Source of the DNA: Molanna angustata
Lineage: Eukaryota; Arthropoda; Insecta; Trichoptera; Molannidae
Direction: 5' to 3'
Assembly: GCA_963576475.1 (NCBI GenBank)
Contig: OY754978.1
Coordinates: 10,198,799 to 10,262,798 of the forward strand
DNA length: 64,000 bases
A program made the translations under genes and the position numbers. Within the stretch, counting starts at the first letter, position 1; every line of letters begins with the position of its first letter. A model generated the notes under the pieces. The model had not been told where the DNA came from, made no database searches, and was given only the letters and a program-made list of their open reading frames with translations. Of this stretch, positions 18,836 through 28,825 are shown one piece after another.

Positions 18836-19926
18836 TTACACCATTAATCAAAACTAAATTGTTAATAAATGATACTTTAAGAATCTGGGGAATTTATGAC
18901 TCAGGATCAAATGTATCTTTAATCAATTCGAGATTATTGTGCTTGAAACATAATCAAATAAATAATAATAAGAAAAATATTAATTTAAAAACGATTAATG
19001 GTGTGAAAAAAACTATGGGTATTGTAACCTTAAAGATTAAGATTTTTGATATTGAGAAAAACATAAATGTTTTTGTTATGGATAAAGACAATTTCGATTA
19101 TGATTTCTTGATTGGATTAGATTGCATAGAAAATTTCAAGTTAATGCAAAATGAAAAATTAGAAATTACTCAAAAAAAATACATAAGCCTTATAAAAGAA
19201 AACGAGAATGACAAAGTAGATAATGAAAATAATAAAAAAATAATTCCTGGGTTCTCAGGTAATGAAATGGAAGAAAAAAAATATTCATATATTAATAATA
19301 ATAAATATTTGGATATAATAAAAAAGAAAAAGGATGAAAGTAATGATGAATATAAAATAAACTTTAATGAACATATAGAAGTAGACAATTTTGAAATTTC
19401 AATAAATCATCTAGACCTCCAGCAACAGTCTAAAATAGATGAATTGATATATAATTATAGATCACTCTTTGCTAAAGATAAATATGATATAGGTATGGTA
19501 AAAGGATATGAAGCACATATTGATTTATTAATAGATAAATATTGTAGTAAAAGACCGTATAGATGCACTATTGAAGATAAAAAAGAAATAGAACAACAGG
19601 TATCCAATTTGTTAAAAAACAAATTAATAGAAGAGTCATATAGTCCTTTCGCGGCACCGGTGACTTTGGCATATAAAAAAGAAGACGGAAAAAGATCAAG
19701 ATTGTGTATAGATTTTCGTGATTTAAATAAAATTATAATTCCTCAGTCACAACCTTTCCCATTGATCGAAGATTTAATGGTTAAAACGAGAGAATGTAAA
19801 TTTTTTTCAACATTGGACATAAACTCGGCATTCTGGTCTATTCCTTTGAAAATTGAAGATAAAAAAAAACAGCATTTGTTACACAAGAAGGTCATTTTCA
19901 GTGGACCTGTTTACCATTTGGTTTAA
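18820..19926 (+). CDS. pol: Pol part 1: aspartic protease and reverse transcriptase N-terminal half
   Basis: The -1 frame relative to gag, entered by frameshifting. The protease active site is at IWGIYDSGSNVSLIN (DSG in place of DTG) with the partner motif FLIGLDCIENF. RT follows: PYRCTIEDKKEIEQQ, IEESYSPFAAPVTLAYKKED, RLCIDFRDLNKIIIPQSQPF, and motif A FFSTLDINSAFWSIPL. The frame then goes wrong at a run of nine A at 19861-19869 and ends at 19926. The remainder continues in the -1 frame. A one-base loss in the A run is the simplest explanation, disabling this copy's pol. Confidence 0.85.
   Translation, partial: SKKLIITPLIKTKLLINDTLRIWGIYDSGSNVSLINSRLLCLKHNQINNNKKNINLKTINGVKKTMGIVTLKIKIFDIEKNINVFVMDKDNFDYDFLIGLDCIENFKLMQNEKLEITQKKYISLIKENENDKVDNENNKKIIPGFSGNEMEEKKYSYINNNKYLDIIKKKKDESNDEYKINFNEHIEVDNFEISINHLDLQQQSKIDELIYNYRSLFAKDKYDIGMVKGYEAHIDLLIDKYCSKRPYRCTIEDKKEIEQQVSNLLKNKLIEESYSPFAAPVTLAYKKEDGKRSRLCIDFRDLNKIIIPQSQPFPLIEDLMVKTRECKFFSTLDINSAFWSIPLKIEDKKKQHLLHKKVIFSGPVYHLV
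18823..18829 (+). promoter_or_regulatory. Putative -1 ribosomal frameshift site at the gag-pol junction
   Basis: The heptamer A AAA AAC is in the correct register with gag (CCA AAA AAC TTA TAA), one codon before the gag stop. The pol frame is exactly -1 and opens only after TGA 18817-18819, so the overlap is 16 bases and contains this site. X XXY YYZ slippery sites of this sequence are established for retroviral and retrotransposon gag-pol expression. A downstream stimulatory structure was not established by eye. Confidence 0.82.
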
Positions 19927-21995
19927 AAACTTCACCAGCAATTTTCCAAAGAATTTTAAGTAGCATTATAAGGAAACATAAACTATCAGATTTCACAGTG
20001 AATATAGATGATATATTGATTTTTTCAAAAACATTTGAAGAACACATTAATCACTTATCATTATTATTAAAAACAATTTTGAAAGAAGGTTTTAGATTGA
20101 AATTTTCCAAGTGCAACTTTGCACAAAATTCGGTGAAGTATTTAGGCCATATAATCAAGAATAACACAATAAGTCCATTAAAAGATAATTTAATTGCTAT
20201 AAAAAAATTTCCTCTTCCGAGAACACAAAAAAATGTGCGCCAATTTTTAGGAAAAATAAATTTTTATGCTAAATATGTGCCAAAAATATCAATTATTTTA
20301 GACCCTTTACATAATTTGTTGAGAAAAGGACAAAAATTTATTTGGTCAGAAAAATGTCAAGAATCATTTGAAACAATTAAAACATTACTTTGTTCAACAC
20401 CTATTTTAACAATATATAATCCAGATTTGCCAATAAATATTTACACACATGCGAGTATACAGGGCATAGGAGCTGTCTTGAAACAACCACAAAAAAATGG
20501 AGAAGAAAAACCATGTGCATACTTTTCGAGAAAATTAAATGAAACTCAAAAAAAGAAAAAGGCAATATATTTGGAATGCTTAGCAATAAAGGAGACAGTA
20601 AAATACTGGCAACATTGGCTCATAGGAAAAAAATTCACGGTATACTCAGACCATAAACCACTAGAAAGAATGAATATAAAAGCCAGAACAGATGAAGAAC
20701 TAGGAGAATTAACTTATTATCTATCTCAATTTAACTTTGAAGTAATATACGCTCCAGGAAAATACAATTTAGAAGCAGACTGTTTAAGCAGAAATCCGGT
20801 GTTAGAACCACATGAAAATCAGGAAGAAAATTTAAGAATCGTAAACTTAATAAAACTAGGGGATATACAAAATGATCAGAAAAATAATGAAGATTTGAAA
20901 AATAATAAAAATAAATTAAAATTGAAAGATGAAATATACTACAAAAAAATTGGAAAAAAAGAAAAAATAATACTATCAGAGGAATTTAGTAAAAAAATTA
21001 TAGAAAATATACATTATCTTTACTGTCATATAGGAACAAAACAAATGCAAAATAAAATTATACCATTCTACACAGCAAAAAATTTAACCGATAATATTAA
21101 AAAAATCTGCGAAAAATGTGAAATATGCATAAAAAACAAATCTCGAGGAAAATATAAATTTGGACTTATGTCTCATTTAGGTCCTGCAACTTACCCATTT
21201 GAGATAATGTCTATAGATACAATTGGTGGATTTGGTGGCTCACGTTCTACAAAGACATACTTACATCTTCTTGTAGATCATTTCACGAGGTATGCCTATA
21301 TTTTGACTTCAAAAAGTCAAAGTTCGAGTGACTTTATAAACCTTGTTCGAAAAGCGATGCAAGGAAATAAAATTGGTATGATTCTATCGGATCAATATCC
21401 GGGAATAAATTCAAAAGATTTTAAAAACTTTTTAAGTAATGAGAATATACCCATTGTCTTCACCGCAGTTAATGCACCTTTTTCAAATGGCCTGAATGAA
21501 AGGCTTAACCAAACAATCGTTAATAAAATAAGATGTAAGGTAAATGAAAGGAAAGGAAAATTGGCCTGGACGACAATAGCACATGAATGTATCCTAAGAT
21601 ATAATACAACAGAACACACAGTAACTGGATTTGCTCCTAAATATTTATTAGAAGGAAAAAATATTACTATTTTGCCAGATGAATTAAAACAGGAAAAAAC
21701 ACTTAATGATTTATCCCAAGATCGATAACTTGCCTTAAAAAATACGATAAAATCACACAATTATAATAAACAACATTTCGACAAAAACAGGACAAAATGC
21801 GAATTAAAAATCGGAGACTCTGTATTTGTTGAAAACGGAAATCGATTAAACAGAAAAAAATTGGATGAATTAAAAATTGGACCATATAAAATTTTAGAAA
21901 AAATTTCAAACTCAATATACAGAATAGATACAGGTCACAAGAAATCAGAATCAAACCTTTTTCATATCACAAAACTTGTTCCAATTATTGATTAA
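19927..21995 (+). pseudogene. pol: Pol part 2: RT C-terminal half, RNase H, integrase (frame-shifted and with one nonsense codon)
   Basis: In the frame of 19998-21728: RT motif C VNIDDILIFSKT, then connection, RNase H (YTHASIQGIGAVLKQ, AYFSRKLNETQ, VYSDHKPLERM), and integrase with an HHCC-like zinc region (HYLYCHIGTKQ, CEKCEICIKN), catalytic D in SIDTIGGFGG, D in LSDQYPGI and E in SNGLNERLNQ. RNase H normally has TDAS; here it is THAS, losing a catalytic Asp. TAA at 21726-21728 interrupts the integrase C-terminus, which continues in frame (CELKIGDSVFVENGNRLNRK) to TAA 21993-21995. With the A-run shift at 19861-19869, these three lesions make the copy non-autonomous despite its young LTRs. Confidence 0.87.
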
Positions 21996-22050
21996 ATATA
22001 TAGAAAAAAAAATTGTATTAGCCAATGAAAAATTGTACTACAATATGTCC

Positions 22051-22118
22051 GATTCAGATTTGCCGACTAAAATTAGTTTTTATACGTCCCGAATAAATTT
22101 TTAGTCGAATCTGAATTG
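22051..22118 (+). other. Stem-loop upstream of the 3' LTR purine tract
   Basis: GATTCAGATTTGCCGACTAA pairs imperfectly with TTAGTCGAATCTGAAT across a loop of about 25 bases. Position between pol and the polypurine tract suggests a possible RNA export or packaging element, which is inference. Confidence 0.45.
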
Positions 22119-22187
22119 GGCCTATTAAGTATTGTTTTGTATAAAAATTATATTAATTAAGTAGTATTGTTTTATATAATTTTTTTT

Positions 22188-22199
22188 GGGGGGGGAAGA
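22188..22199 (+). other. Polypurine tract
   Basis: A GGGGGGGGAAGA run directly before the 3' LTR, the plus-strand DNA primer site of LTR elements. Confidence 0.8.
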
Positions 22200-22500
22200 T
22201 GTAAAACAAGTACTTACATATATGTCACCTAGAAGTACTTATTTCATTTTTATTTGAATTGGTTCTATATTAAAGTTTTAGTTTTATATTTGTTTTAAAG
22301 TGACAGTTAAGATTCTAAAAAGGAGGAACTAAAAGCATTTAATGTCGTTTCTCTTTTTACAGGTAAAATTATATTTGTTATCATTATTATTTATTTATGT
22401 TTATGTCATTATTACTTTTATTGTATTTTATAATTATTTTAATAATAAATTTCTCTTTTTACAGAACAACGATTTAATTTGCTTAATACACTCCATTATA
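22200..22500 (+). repeat. 3' LTR
   Basis: Same length as the 5' LTR with about two substitutions. Preceded by the G-rich polypurine tract and followed by TGTA. Confidence 0.92.
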
Positions 22501-22808
22501 TGTACAAAAAATATTTACAAAAATAATAATGGAAATGTAATGAGAAGGCAAAATTATCATGTGGTGCAAACGTGCAAAATGATCTCGTAATAGGTTTTAT
22601 GATGTGTCTTTATGATTGGTTCATTTTACTTAACTCATATAGTAATAGAAAGTCAATTAAATATATATTATGACCTGTATGAACATATGAAATATTAAGT
22701 GTAAATCGTTTAAACATCAAATCAAATCAAATCAAATCATTTTTTTTTCAACGTTAATGCAGTTTTCACACATGTTGAAAGTCAGAAAGTATATAAATAA
22801 AAAAAAAA

Positions 22809-23261
22809 CAATTACAAACAAATAAATTGATACAAGATTAAACAACAAACACAAGCAGACCGTGATTAACACCACGCATCTTTGTCATTCATGTACTGAT
22901 CCAGTCTACAATATGCCTTTCTGACAATTACAAACATATAAATTGATACAAGATTAAACAACAAACACAAGCAGACCGTGATTAACACCACGCATCTTTG
23001 TCATTCATGTACTGATCCAGTCTACAATATGCCTTTCTGACAATTACAAACATATAAATTGATACAAGATTAAACAACAAACACAAGCAGACCGTGATTA
23101 ACACCACGCATCTTTGTCATTCATGTACTGATCCAGTCTACAATATGCCTTTCTGACAATTACAAACATATAAATTGATACAAGATTAAACAACAAACAC
23201 AAGCAGACCGTGATTAACACCACGCATCTTTGTCATTCATGTACTGATCCAGTCTATAATA
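22809..23261 (-). repeat. 116-bp tandem array made from a LINE 3' end
   Basis: CAATTACAAACA recurs at 22809, 22925, 23041 and 23157, spacing exactly 116 bp; copies are nearly identical. Each unit (minus strand) holds the last codons of the RT (RKAYCRLDQYMNDKDAWC and stop) plus 3' UTR. The fourth unit is cut by mariner and finishes after 24560. Confidence 0.9.
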
Positions 23262-24559
23262 TTAGGTCCTTACATATGAAATTGGCGTTTTGGCGTATTG
23301 GCAACTTTGATCTCAAATATCTTCTCTTTGGTTAGGAATTCCAAATTCAAATTTATACAGCTATTTACTCATGTATTTTTGTTTCGAAAATTATAATTCA
23401 TTTGTTTCTTCCTCAATTGTTTTTTTTTACTTTGCGTCACTCAGTTTACAAAATGGAAAAATTGAAATATCGCGTTATTTACGAGTACGAGTTCCACCGT
23501 GGCACCAGTGCTGCAGAAACGGCTCGAAGGATTAATGATGTGTATGGCGACGGTGCCGCAAAAAAAAACACAGTGCGTTTTTGGTTCCAACGTTTTCGTT
23601 CTGGAAATTTCGACCTGCAAAACAAGTCCCGTGGACGGCCGGAGACCAAAGTTGATAATGAAGAATTGAAGGCTATTGTGGAAGCGGATCCATCGCAAAC
23701 CACGTCCGAGTTAGCTGCAGACTGCGGTGTTAGTGATATAACTGTTTTAATCCACTTAAAGCAAATTGGGAAGGAGAAAAAGCTTCAAAGGTGGGTACCT
23801 CACGAATTGAGTGAAGCAAATCAACAAACGCGCGTTGACTGCTGCGTTGCATTACTCAACCGGCACAATAATGAAGGGATTTTAAATAAAATCATTACCT
23901 GTGATGAAAAGTGGATTCTGTACGATAATCGGAAGCGCTCATCGCAATGGCTGAACCCTGCCGAACCAGCCAAACCATGCCCCAAGGCCCCCAAGCGAAA
24001 ATTGACTCCCAAAAAAATACTTGTGAGCGTTTGGTGGACTAGTGCTGGTGTCGTTCACTACAGCTTTCTTAAATCTGGCCAGACGATTACGGCAGATGTC
24101 TATTGTCAGCAACTGCAAACCATGATGGAAAAGCTAGCTGCTAAACAACCGAGGCTGGTTAATCGTTCTAGGCCACTGCTGCTTCATGATAACGCTAGAC
24201 CACACACTGCACAACAGACGGCTACCAAATTAGAGGAGCTTGAATAGGAATGTCTAAGACATCCACCGTACTCTCCGGACCTTGCCCCAACAGATTACCA
24301 TTTTTTTCGAAATTTGGATAACTTCTTGCAAGGGAAAAAATTCAACTCCGAAGGGGCAGTCCAAACCGCCTTCAAAGATTTTATTGATTCCCGTCCGAAT
24401 GGTTTTTTAAGTAAAGGGATCGATGAACTACCCATGAGATGGCAAAAGTGCATATATAGCAATGGTACATACTTTGATTAAATAAATATATTATATTAAA
24501 AAAAAATCGACTTTATGTTCCTACCATACAAAACGCCAATTTCATATGTAAGGACCTAA
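23262..24559 (+). mobile_element. Mariner transposon, cecropia-like, TA target site
   Basis: Terminal inverted repeats TTAGGTCCTTACATATGAAA plus TTGGCGTTTTG(G) at both ends, nearly perfect over about 30 bp, flanked by TA (23260-23261 and 24560-24561). Length 1298 bp, the usual size of a complete mariner. Inserted into the fourth unit of the LINE 116-bp array. Confidence 0.95.
23453..24481 (+). pseudogene. Mariner transposase with one nonsense codon
   Basis: Cut-and-paste transposase of about 342 residues, full length. The N-terminal paired HTH region (YRVIYEYEFHRGTSAAETAR, FWFQRFRSGNFDL) is followed by a linker with the WVPHEL motif. Catalytic D1 is in TCDEKWILYDN, D2 in LLHDNARPH, and D3 in PTDYHFF, 34 residues after D2 (DD34D). 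TAG at 24245-24247 falls between D2 and D3, so the frame stops at residue 264 without the third aspartate. Apart from that stop the frame runs to TAA 24479-24481, so inactivation is slight and recent. Confidence 0.92.
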
Positions 24560-24561
24560 TA

Positions 24562-24993
24562 ATATGCCTTTCTGATAAGTGTGTCTTTAATATGAGATTT
24601 TAACTTTCTGTCATTTAGGTTTGTTATATTCTGTGGAATCTTATTGTAAATTCTAATACATTGACCCAAAAAAGAATTGTTTACCTTAGATAATCTATAT
24701 TTAGGTATATATTTTTTTTCTATTCCTAGTCAGTATATTATGGAGTTCTTCAACTCTGATAAACAAATTATAGTTTTTTCTTACATAAATTATATATTCA
24801 TAAACATATTGACTAGTGACTGTAAGAATCTTGATCTCCTTGAAGAGCTCCCTCAGTGAGTTCCTAGAACCAAGTCTGTATATTGAACGTATAGCTCTCT
24901 TTTGGAGTACAAATATTGATTCCACATCGGCAGCCTTCCCCCACAATAGTATGCCATAAGACATAATACTATGGAAGTAACTATAATAAACTA
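24562..24993 (-). pseudogene. LINE RT C-terminal fragment
   Basis: Minus-strand frame: YYSYFHSIMSYGILLWGKAA, VESIFVLQKRAIRSIYRLG, RELFKEIKILTVTSQYVYEY, then the conserved end QNITNLNDRKLKSHIKDTLI and RKAYC, where mariner splits it. SYGILLWG and LQKRAIR are the typical C-terminal motifs of jockey/CR1-type polymerases. One in-frame change (a stop after KKIYT) lies in the middle. Confidence 0.72.
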
Positions 24994-25000
24994 ATCATCG

Positions 25001-25396
25001 GAGCTCATACTAGGTATTCACACTCCATATGATACTTGTTGAGAAATAATAAAAAAAATAAAAATTGTTTAAAAATTGTTTTTTGTGTAATTTAGAGGGT
25101 AAAACTTATTATTCATTAAATAAATTAGTAACAAAGTGGTTAATGGACAGGGGCAGAGAAGAGTGTGAGAGAGATCTTACTCATGTTTTGTAATGACGGA
25201 TCTCACTCATGTCCTAATATCAACCAACATATGTACATACAATACGCACGGACTAAATTTTGACTGATTAAATGCTTGCACAGCTACTTACTCATTTTGA
25301 ATAGGTATTGCCTCGGAACAGGCTTTTGCGTAGTGAGACAATATATCCAAGTACCTACTTATATTGACATATATTATATTTGTATTCTATTTTGCA
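25001..25396. other. Unassigned AT-rich spacer
   Basis: Nothing recognised. Its right edge ends in TTAA (25397-25400), beside the foldback element. Confidence 0.4.
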
Positions 25397-25400
25397 TTAA

Positions 25401-26085
25401 AGGGGGGAATGCTGCCAACGTACCTATTTTTCAATTTGATATACCATCATTATTTATTATCAAATCGTTTTGAAAAAAATAATTTAGATAGTTTGAGTAT
25501 TCATAAGGAAAAATATATCTTTACTTTTTGATAATGTTCTGTATTGATTCTTGTAGAAAAAATAATGGCATACCCCGATTTTCAACGTTTATCTTATATT
25601 TTTAATAAAATATAAGGCGTAGTTCAACATATTTTTTTTTAATTAAAGAAGACAAAAATATCTAGAAAAATACGATGTGACGTTGCATTAATGCTTCAGG
25701 TTTAGAAAATAAACCTAAAAAACATTTATTTTCCATTCAGCGCCATTGCGAAATATAAGTTTTTTTGGTTTATTAACTTAACCTGATGCATTAATGCAAC
25801 GTTACATCGTATTTTTCCAGATATTTTGATCTTCTTTAATTTATAAAAAAATATAATGCTTTATACCTTATAGTTTTTTAGAAATTTAAGATAAATGTCA
25901 AAAATTGGGGTATGCTTATTATTTTCCTACAAGAATATATACAGAACATAATTAAAAAATTAAGGTATATTTTTATTTATTAATATCCTAACTAACTAGG
26001 TTATTTTTTTCATAATGATTCGTTTTGTAGTAATGACGCAAATTCAAATTGAAAAAATAGGTACGTTGGCGGCAGTCCCCCCCCC
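25401..26085. mobile_element. Large foldback MITE flanked by TTAA
   Basis: The two halves are inverse over almost the whole length, centred near 25740: outer arms GCCAACGTACCTATTTTT and its inverse, inner arms ATACGATGTGACGTTGCATT and AATGCAACGTTACATCGTAT. TTAA at 25397-25400 and 26086-26089 suggests a piggyBac-style target, though G-rich ends are not typical of that family. No coding capacity. Confidence 0.8.
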
Positions 26086-26089
26086 TTAA

Positions 26090-26638
26090 TATTGCTATGT
26101 AATTATGGCTTATGTAATTATTTTATATTTGGCCCTGATAATAATAAAAAAGTATTATTTTTAATTTCCTATACGTGAGTACATTATATTGAGTCAAATT
26201 AGAGATACGTTGAAAATTATGACGACACAATGGTAAAAAAGTTGATACAATATTATATATTATTTTTCCATAATTACTTCAACGGGTCTTATTTATTCCA
26301 GTTGTGTCAGCACGTGTTTACAGTTTCATTAATGTAACGGGTATAGATAAAATTACAGTGTTTCTATTCCAGTTTCTAAAAACAGGTAGGTCGTTAAGCA
26401 CATGCTTACAAATTTAATTACGTAAACACCATATTAGTTTAACGCTTTAATGTTTGCTTAATCAAAACGTAAAAATAATAAATAATTATTATAATTCATT
26501 ATTAACTAACTTGCTAATGACTAACTCAATTTCACAGGATTATGGAAATAAGATACCTAAGTATTATCTAAGGACAAAATAATGCTACTTTAAAATGAAA
26601 TTATTAACATCTATAAATGATGCTAATTTATATTGTTA
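26090..26638. other. Unassigned AT-rich spacer
   Basis: Nothing recognised. Confidence 0.35.
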
Positions 26639-26646
26639 ACCTAGAT

Positions 26647-27169
26647 CAGGGGTGGCGAACCTTTTTGGGTCCGCGTGTCAAAAATCCTCAAATATTATTT
26701 CTCGATTGTCTGGCGTGCCTAAGCAGTAAAAAAATAAACAAAATAGAAGAAATAAAAAATGAGTTTTTTTTCTGAATTTTATTAACAAGCTTAAAAATTA
26801 CAATAGATTTTCTTAAAAATAAAATCGTAATCGCTAAAAGTACACATTAGTTATTTATCAATGAGATTTTTGCTGTTGTACATTCGATGACAATTTCTTA
26901 ATATCTGGTTCATATTTCGTCACTTTTAGTAATACACACGACCAACTGGATTCATCAGTCATTCTATTCCTTGTATTACATTTTATGAAATTCATTTTGC
27001 CAATATAAAAATTGTTAGAAGTTGCCACGGTAAAATAATAAACGATTGTCGTTTATCTTGGGAAACATTTGAAAAATTAAAAAAAAAATATCTTAGAAAT
27101 CCTTCGCGTGCCATCCAAATTATCAATCGTGCCACCTCGGGCACGCGTGCCCTAGGTTCGCCACCCCTG
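26647..27169 (-). mobile_element. Non-autonomous hAT element, perfect 8-bp TSD
   Basis: TIRs CAGGGGTGGCGAACC and its inverse GGTTCGCCACCCCTG at the extreme ends; ACCTAGAT at 26639-26646 and 27170-27177 is an exact 8-bp duplication, diagnostic of hAT. It is 523 bp with internal transposase remnants, an internal-deletion derivative of an autonomous copy. Confidence 0.95.
26858..27010 (-). pseudogene. hAT transposase C-terminal remnant
   Basis: Minus-strand frame: MNFIKCNTRNRMTDESSWSC, LLKVTKYEPDIKKLSSNVQQ and QKSH then TGA (26858-26860). The pattern NFIK..R.RMTDE...C is characteristic of the end of hAT/ZBED-type transposases. The dimerisation and catalytic parts are deleted. About 50 codons without a stop. 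Confidence 0.7.
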
Positions 27170-27177
27170 ACCTAGAT

Positions 27178-27522
27178 TGTCATGTTTCAGTATACAACTT
27201 AACTTTTCTAGTATGTAAAATTTATTTTACAACTAATTTTATTCTTAACGTGTCATAAATTTCAATTATCAAGCGCATGTGGCTTTGAAATGTGGTTTTC
27301 AGGTATCATACACTACTCTTTGCAAAAAAAAAACCTACTCCATTCTTCATACTACGTGGATATTTTTCTATAAATGAATAAATTTTTTGCGCTGCTATTG
27401 AAATAAATTTTGAATTTAGCAACCACACCTCTTAGATACGCTTAGTTATTCGTACATTGATATCTTTTGTAGGAAGAAAAAATATTTTCATGAAAAGTGC
27501 ATTGATCTCCATGTATCACAAA
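27178..27522. other. Unassigned spacer
   Basis: Nothing recognised. Confidence 0.35.
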
Positions 27523-28075
27523 ACGAGTGGGCTATGGCCAACGCTAAACTCCTCACAAATAAGTAATTCTATAAAGTATTCAAATTTTGTATGGATAATA
27601 TTTAGCATTTTCATGAAATGAGTTTGTTAAATTATTTTTTATTTAAATATTTTATTATGAAAACTTGATAGTTCTTCAACGCCATTTTATAAAAAGTGGT
27701 GTGCCTTTTTACCAATTTGAAAATTTCCGGAGCTTGGGGTCAATTGAAATATTTGATAGTTAAAAAAATAAGAAGCACTATTCAGATATCATTCAATATC
27801 TAATGGAGTCTAAGCGAGTATTAGATATATAAATTTGCAAAATTTAAAATGAATCAAATGAGTACTTTAGTCTATAATAGAGAAAGTAAAATAAACACGC
27901 CGTACATAGCACACAGCATATAGCACACACAGATGCATTGGGATGAAACTTTTAGAATACAATCTGAGCATGATACTAGTTAATAATCTGCAATAAAAAA
28001 TAGCCTTAAAAATTGCGAAATCATAATTCCCCACTATATCCCCTTGGGTTAGTGAGGAGTTAAAGTCAACTTGCG
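27523..28075 (+). repeat. Dispersed repeat, copy 1 (inverse copy in the transporter intron)
   Basis: Runs from GAGTGGGCTATGGCCAACGC to CCCTTGGGTTAGTGAGGAG and matches 54583-55134 in opposite orientation over roughly 550 bp, including AAGTATTCAAATTTTGTATG and ATGCATTGGGATGAAACTTT-like segments. Both ends carry CTCCTCAC/GTGAGGAG, so short TIRs are possible. No conserved frame. Confidence 0.75.
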
Positions 28076-28809
28076 AGTCGATCGCTTGTAGTCCAATTTT
28101 ATTGCTGTCTGCCCACTCCTGGTATAAATGTCCACACATACGCGATAATGAAATCTAAAAATATTAATTCAAAACTAATTTAACATATTAGAATTTACGA
28201 ATCATGATCACTTCAAAGATTTTTTATACGAATTCAAATAATATATGTAAAGTTATATTACATAAACACTGAAAACCTGAGCTCTTCATTACATAATTTA
28301 CAACGGAAATTTAATATTTTATTATCATAGACATGGCCTTATTTTAATCAAGAAGATCTCGTAATAAAATCTATGCAAAATGACCACCAATTTATGTAGT
28401 TAACTTATGTTAATTTATGTCGATATTATGTTATTTACAAAACATAGGTACATTCATATAAATTTGCAAAATACACTTTAACGAAGGTTGACTGAATGTC
28501 AGCGAGGCGACATCTATATAACTTGTTTACAACTCGGAAAACAATGATTGGCGTGATTCTGTTGTAGCGTTGCTGAAAATTATACTAAAAAACACTTCCA
28601 CTATATTGTGTGCGATTTGGCCATGAGTAAAGCTGACCTCCAAAGCTTCAAAGCTTCCTTGGTAGGCAAAATATCGAATGTAGAGATACTTAGGAAAGTA
28701 AAATTATAGTGTGACCTATGTATGTAGTCAACACAGTACAGCGATGGAAGATGTCGCTATCGGAAAATAACTTGAGCCAGTTATGTGAGTGTGCAGATCA
28801 ATAATTTAT
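28076..28809. other. Mostly unassigned; end duplicated at 30.5 kb
   Basis: From about 28755 (TTGAGCCAGTTATGTGAGTG) the sequence, skipping the RTE insert, parallels 30466-30595. The rest is unassigned. Confidence 0.4.
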
Positions 28810-28825
28810 GTCTTTTTGCTTGGAT

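Larger units (their letters stand above)
17387..22500 (+). mobile_element. Ty3/gypsy-type LTR retrotransposon, nearly full length
   Basis: 301-bp LTRs at 17387-17687 and 22200-22500 differ at about two sites (G/T near 17408, T/C near 17592), so insertion is recent. Order gag, protease, RT, RNase H, integrase is that of Ty3/gypsy. Target duplication TGTA or ATGTA (17382-17386 and 22500-22504; the exact LTR end is ambiguous by 1-3 bases because the flank and LTR share ATA). The purine tract GGGGGGGGAAGA abuts the 3' LTR. No third (env-like) frame lies between pol and the LTR. No standard TGG primer-binding site is visible right after the 5' LTR. Confidence 0.93.
22716..24993 (-). mobile_element. 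5'-truncated jockey/CR1-type LINE, interrupted by mariner
   Basis: On the minus strand the element starts near 24993 inside the RT C-terminal region, runs to 24560, is split by mariner (23262-24559), and resumes as a 116-bp tandem array to 22809, then a 3' UTR ending in a TTTGA/TGATT pentamer tail (22716-22739). The inner ends at 23261 and 24560 join to one continuous LINE copy. Confidence 0.8.

Noticed and set aside
19861..19870. Second possible slippery site (A AAA AAA) inside RT
   Set aside because: It would restore the pol frame, but lies inside the RT palm, where no programmed shift is known, and the homopolymer makes a one-base loss or sequencing error likelier.
17387..22500. Endogenous retrovirus with envelope
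   Set aside because: Only about 200 bp separates the end of pol from the 3' LTR, with no third frame; it is an LTR retrotransposon without env.
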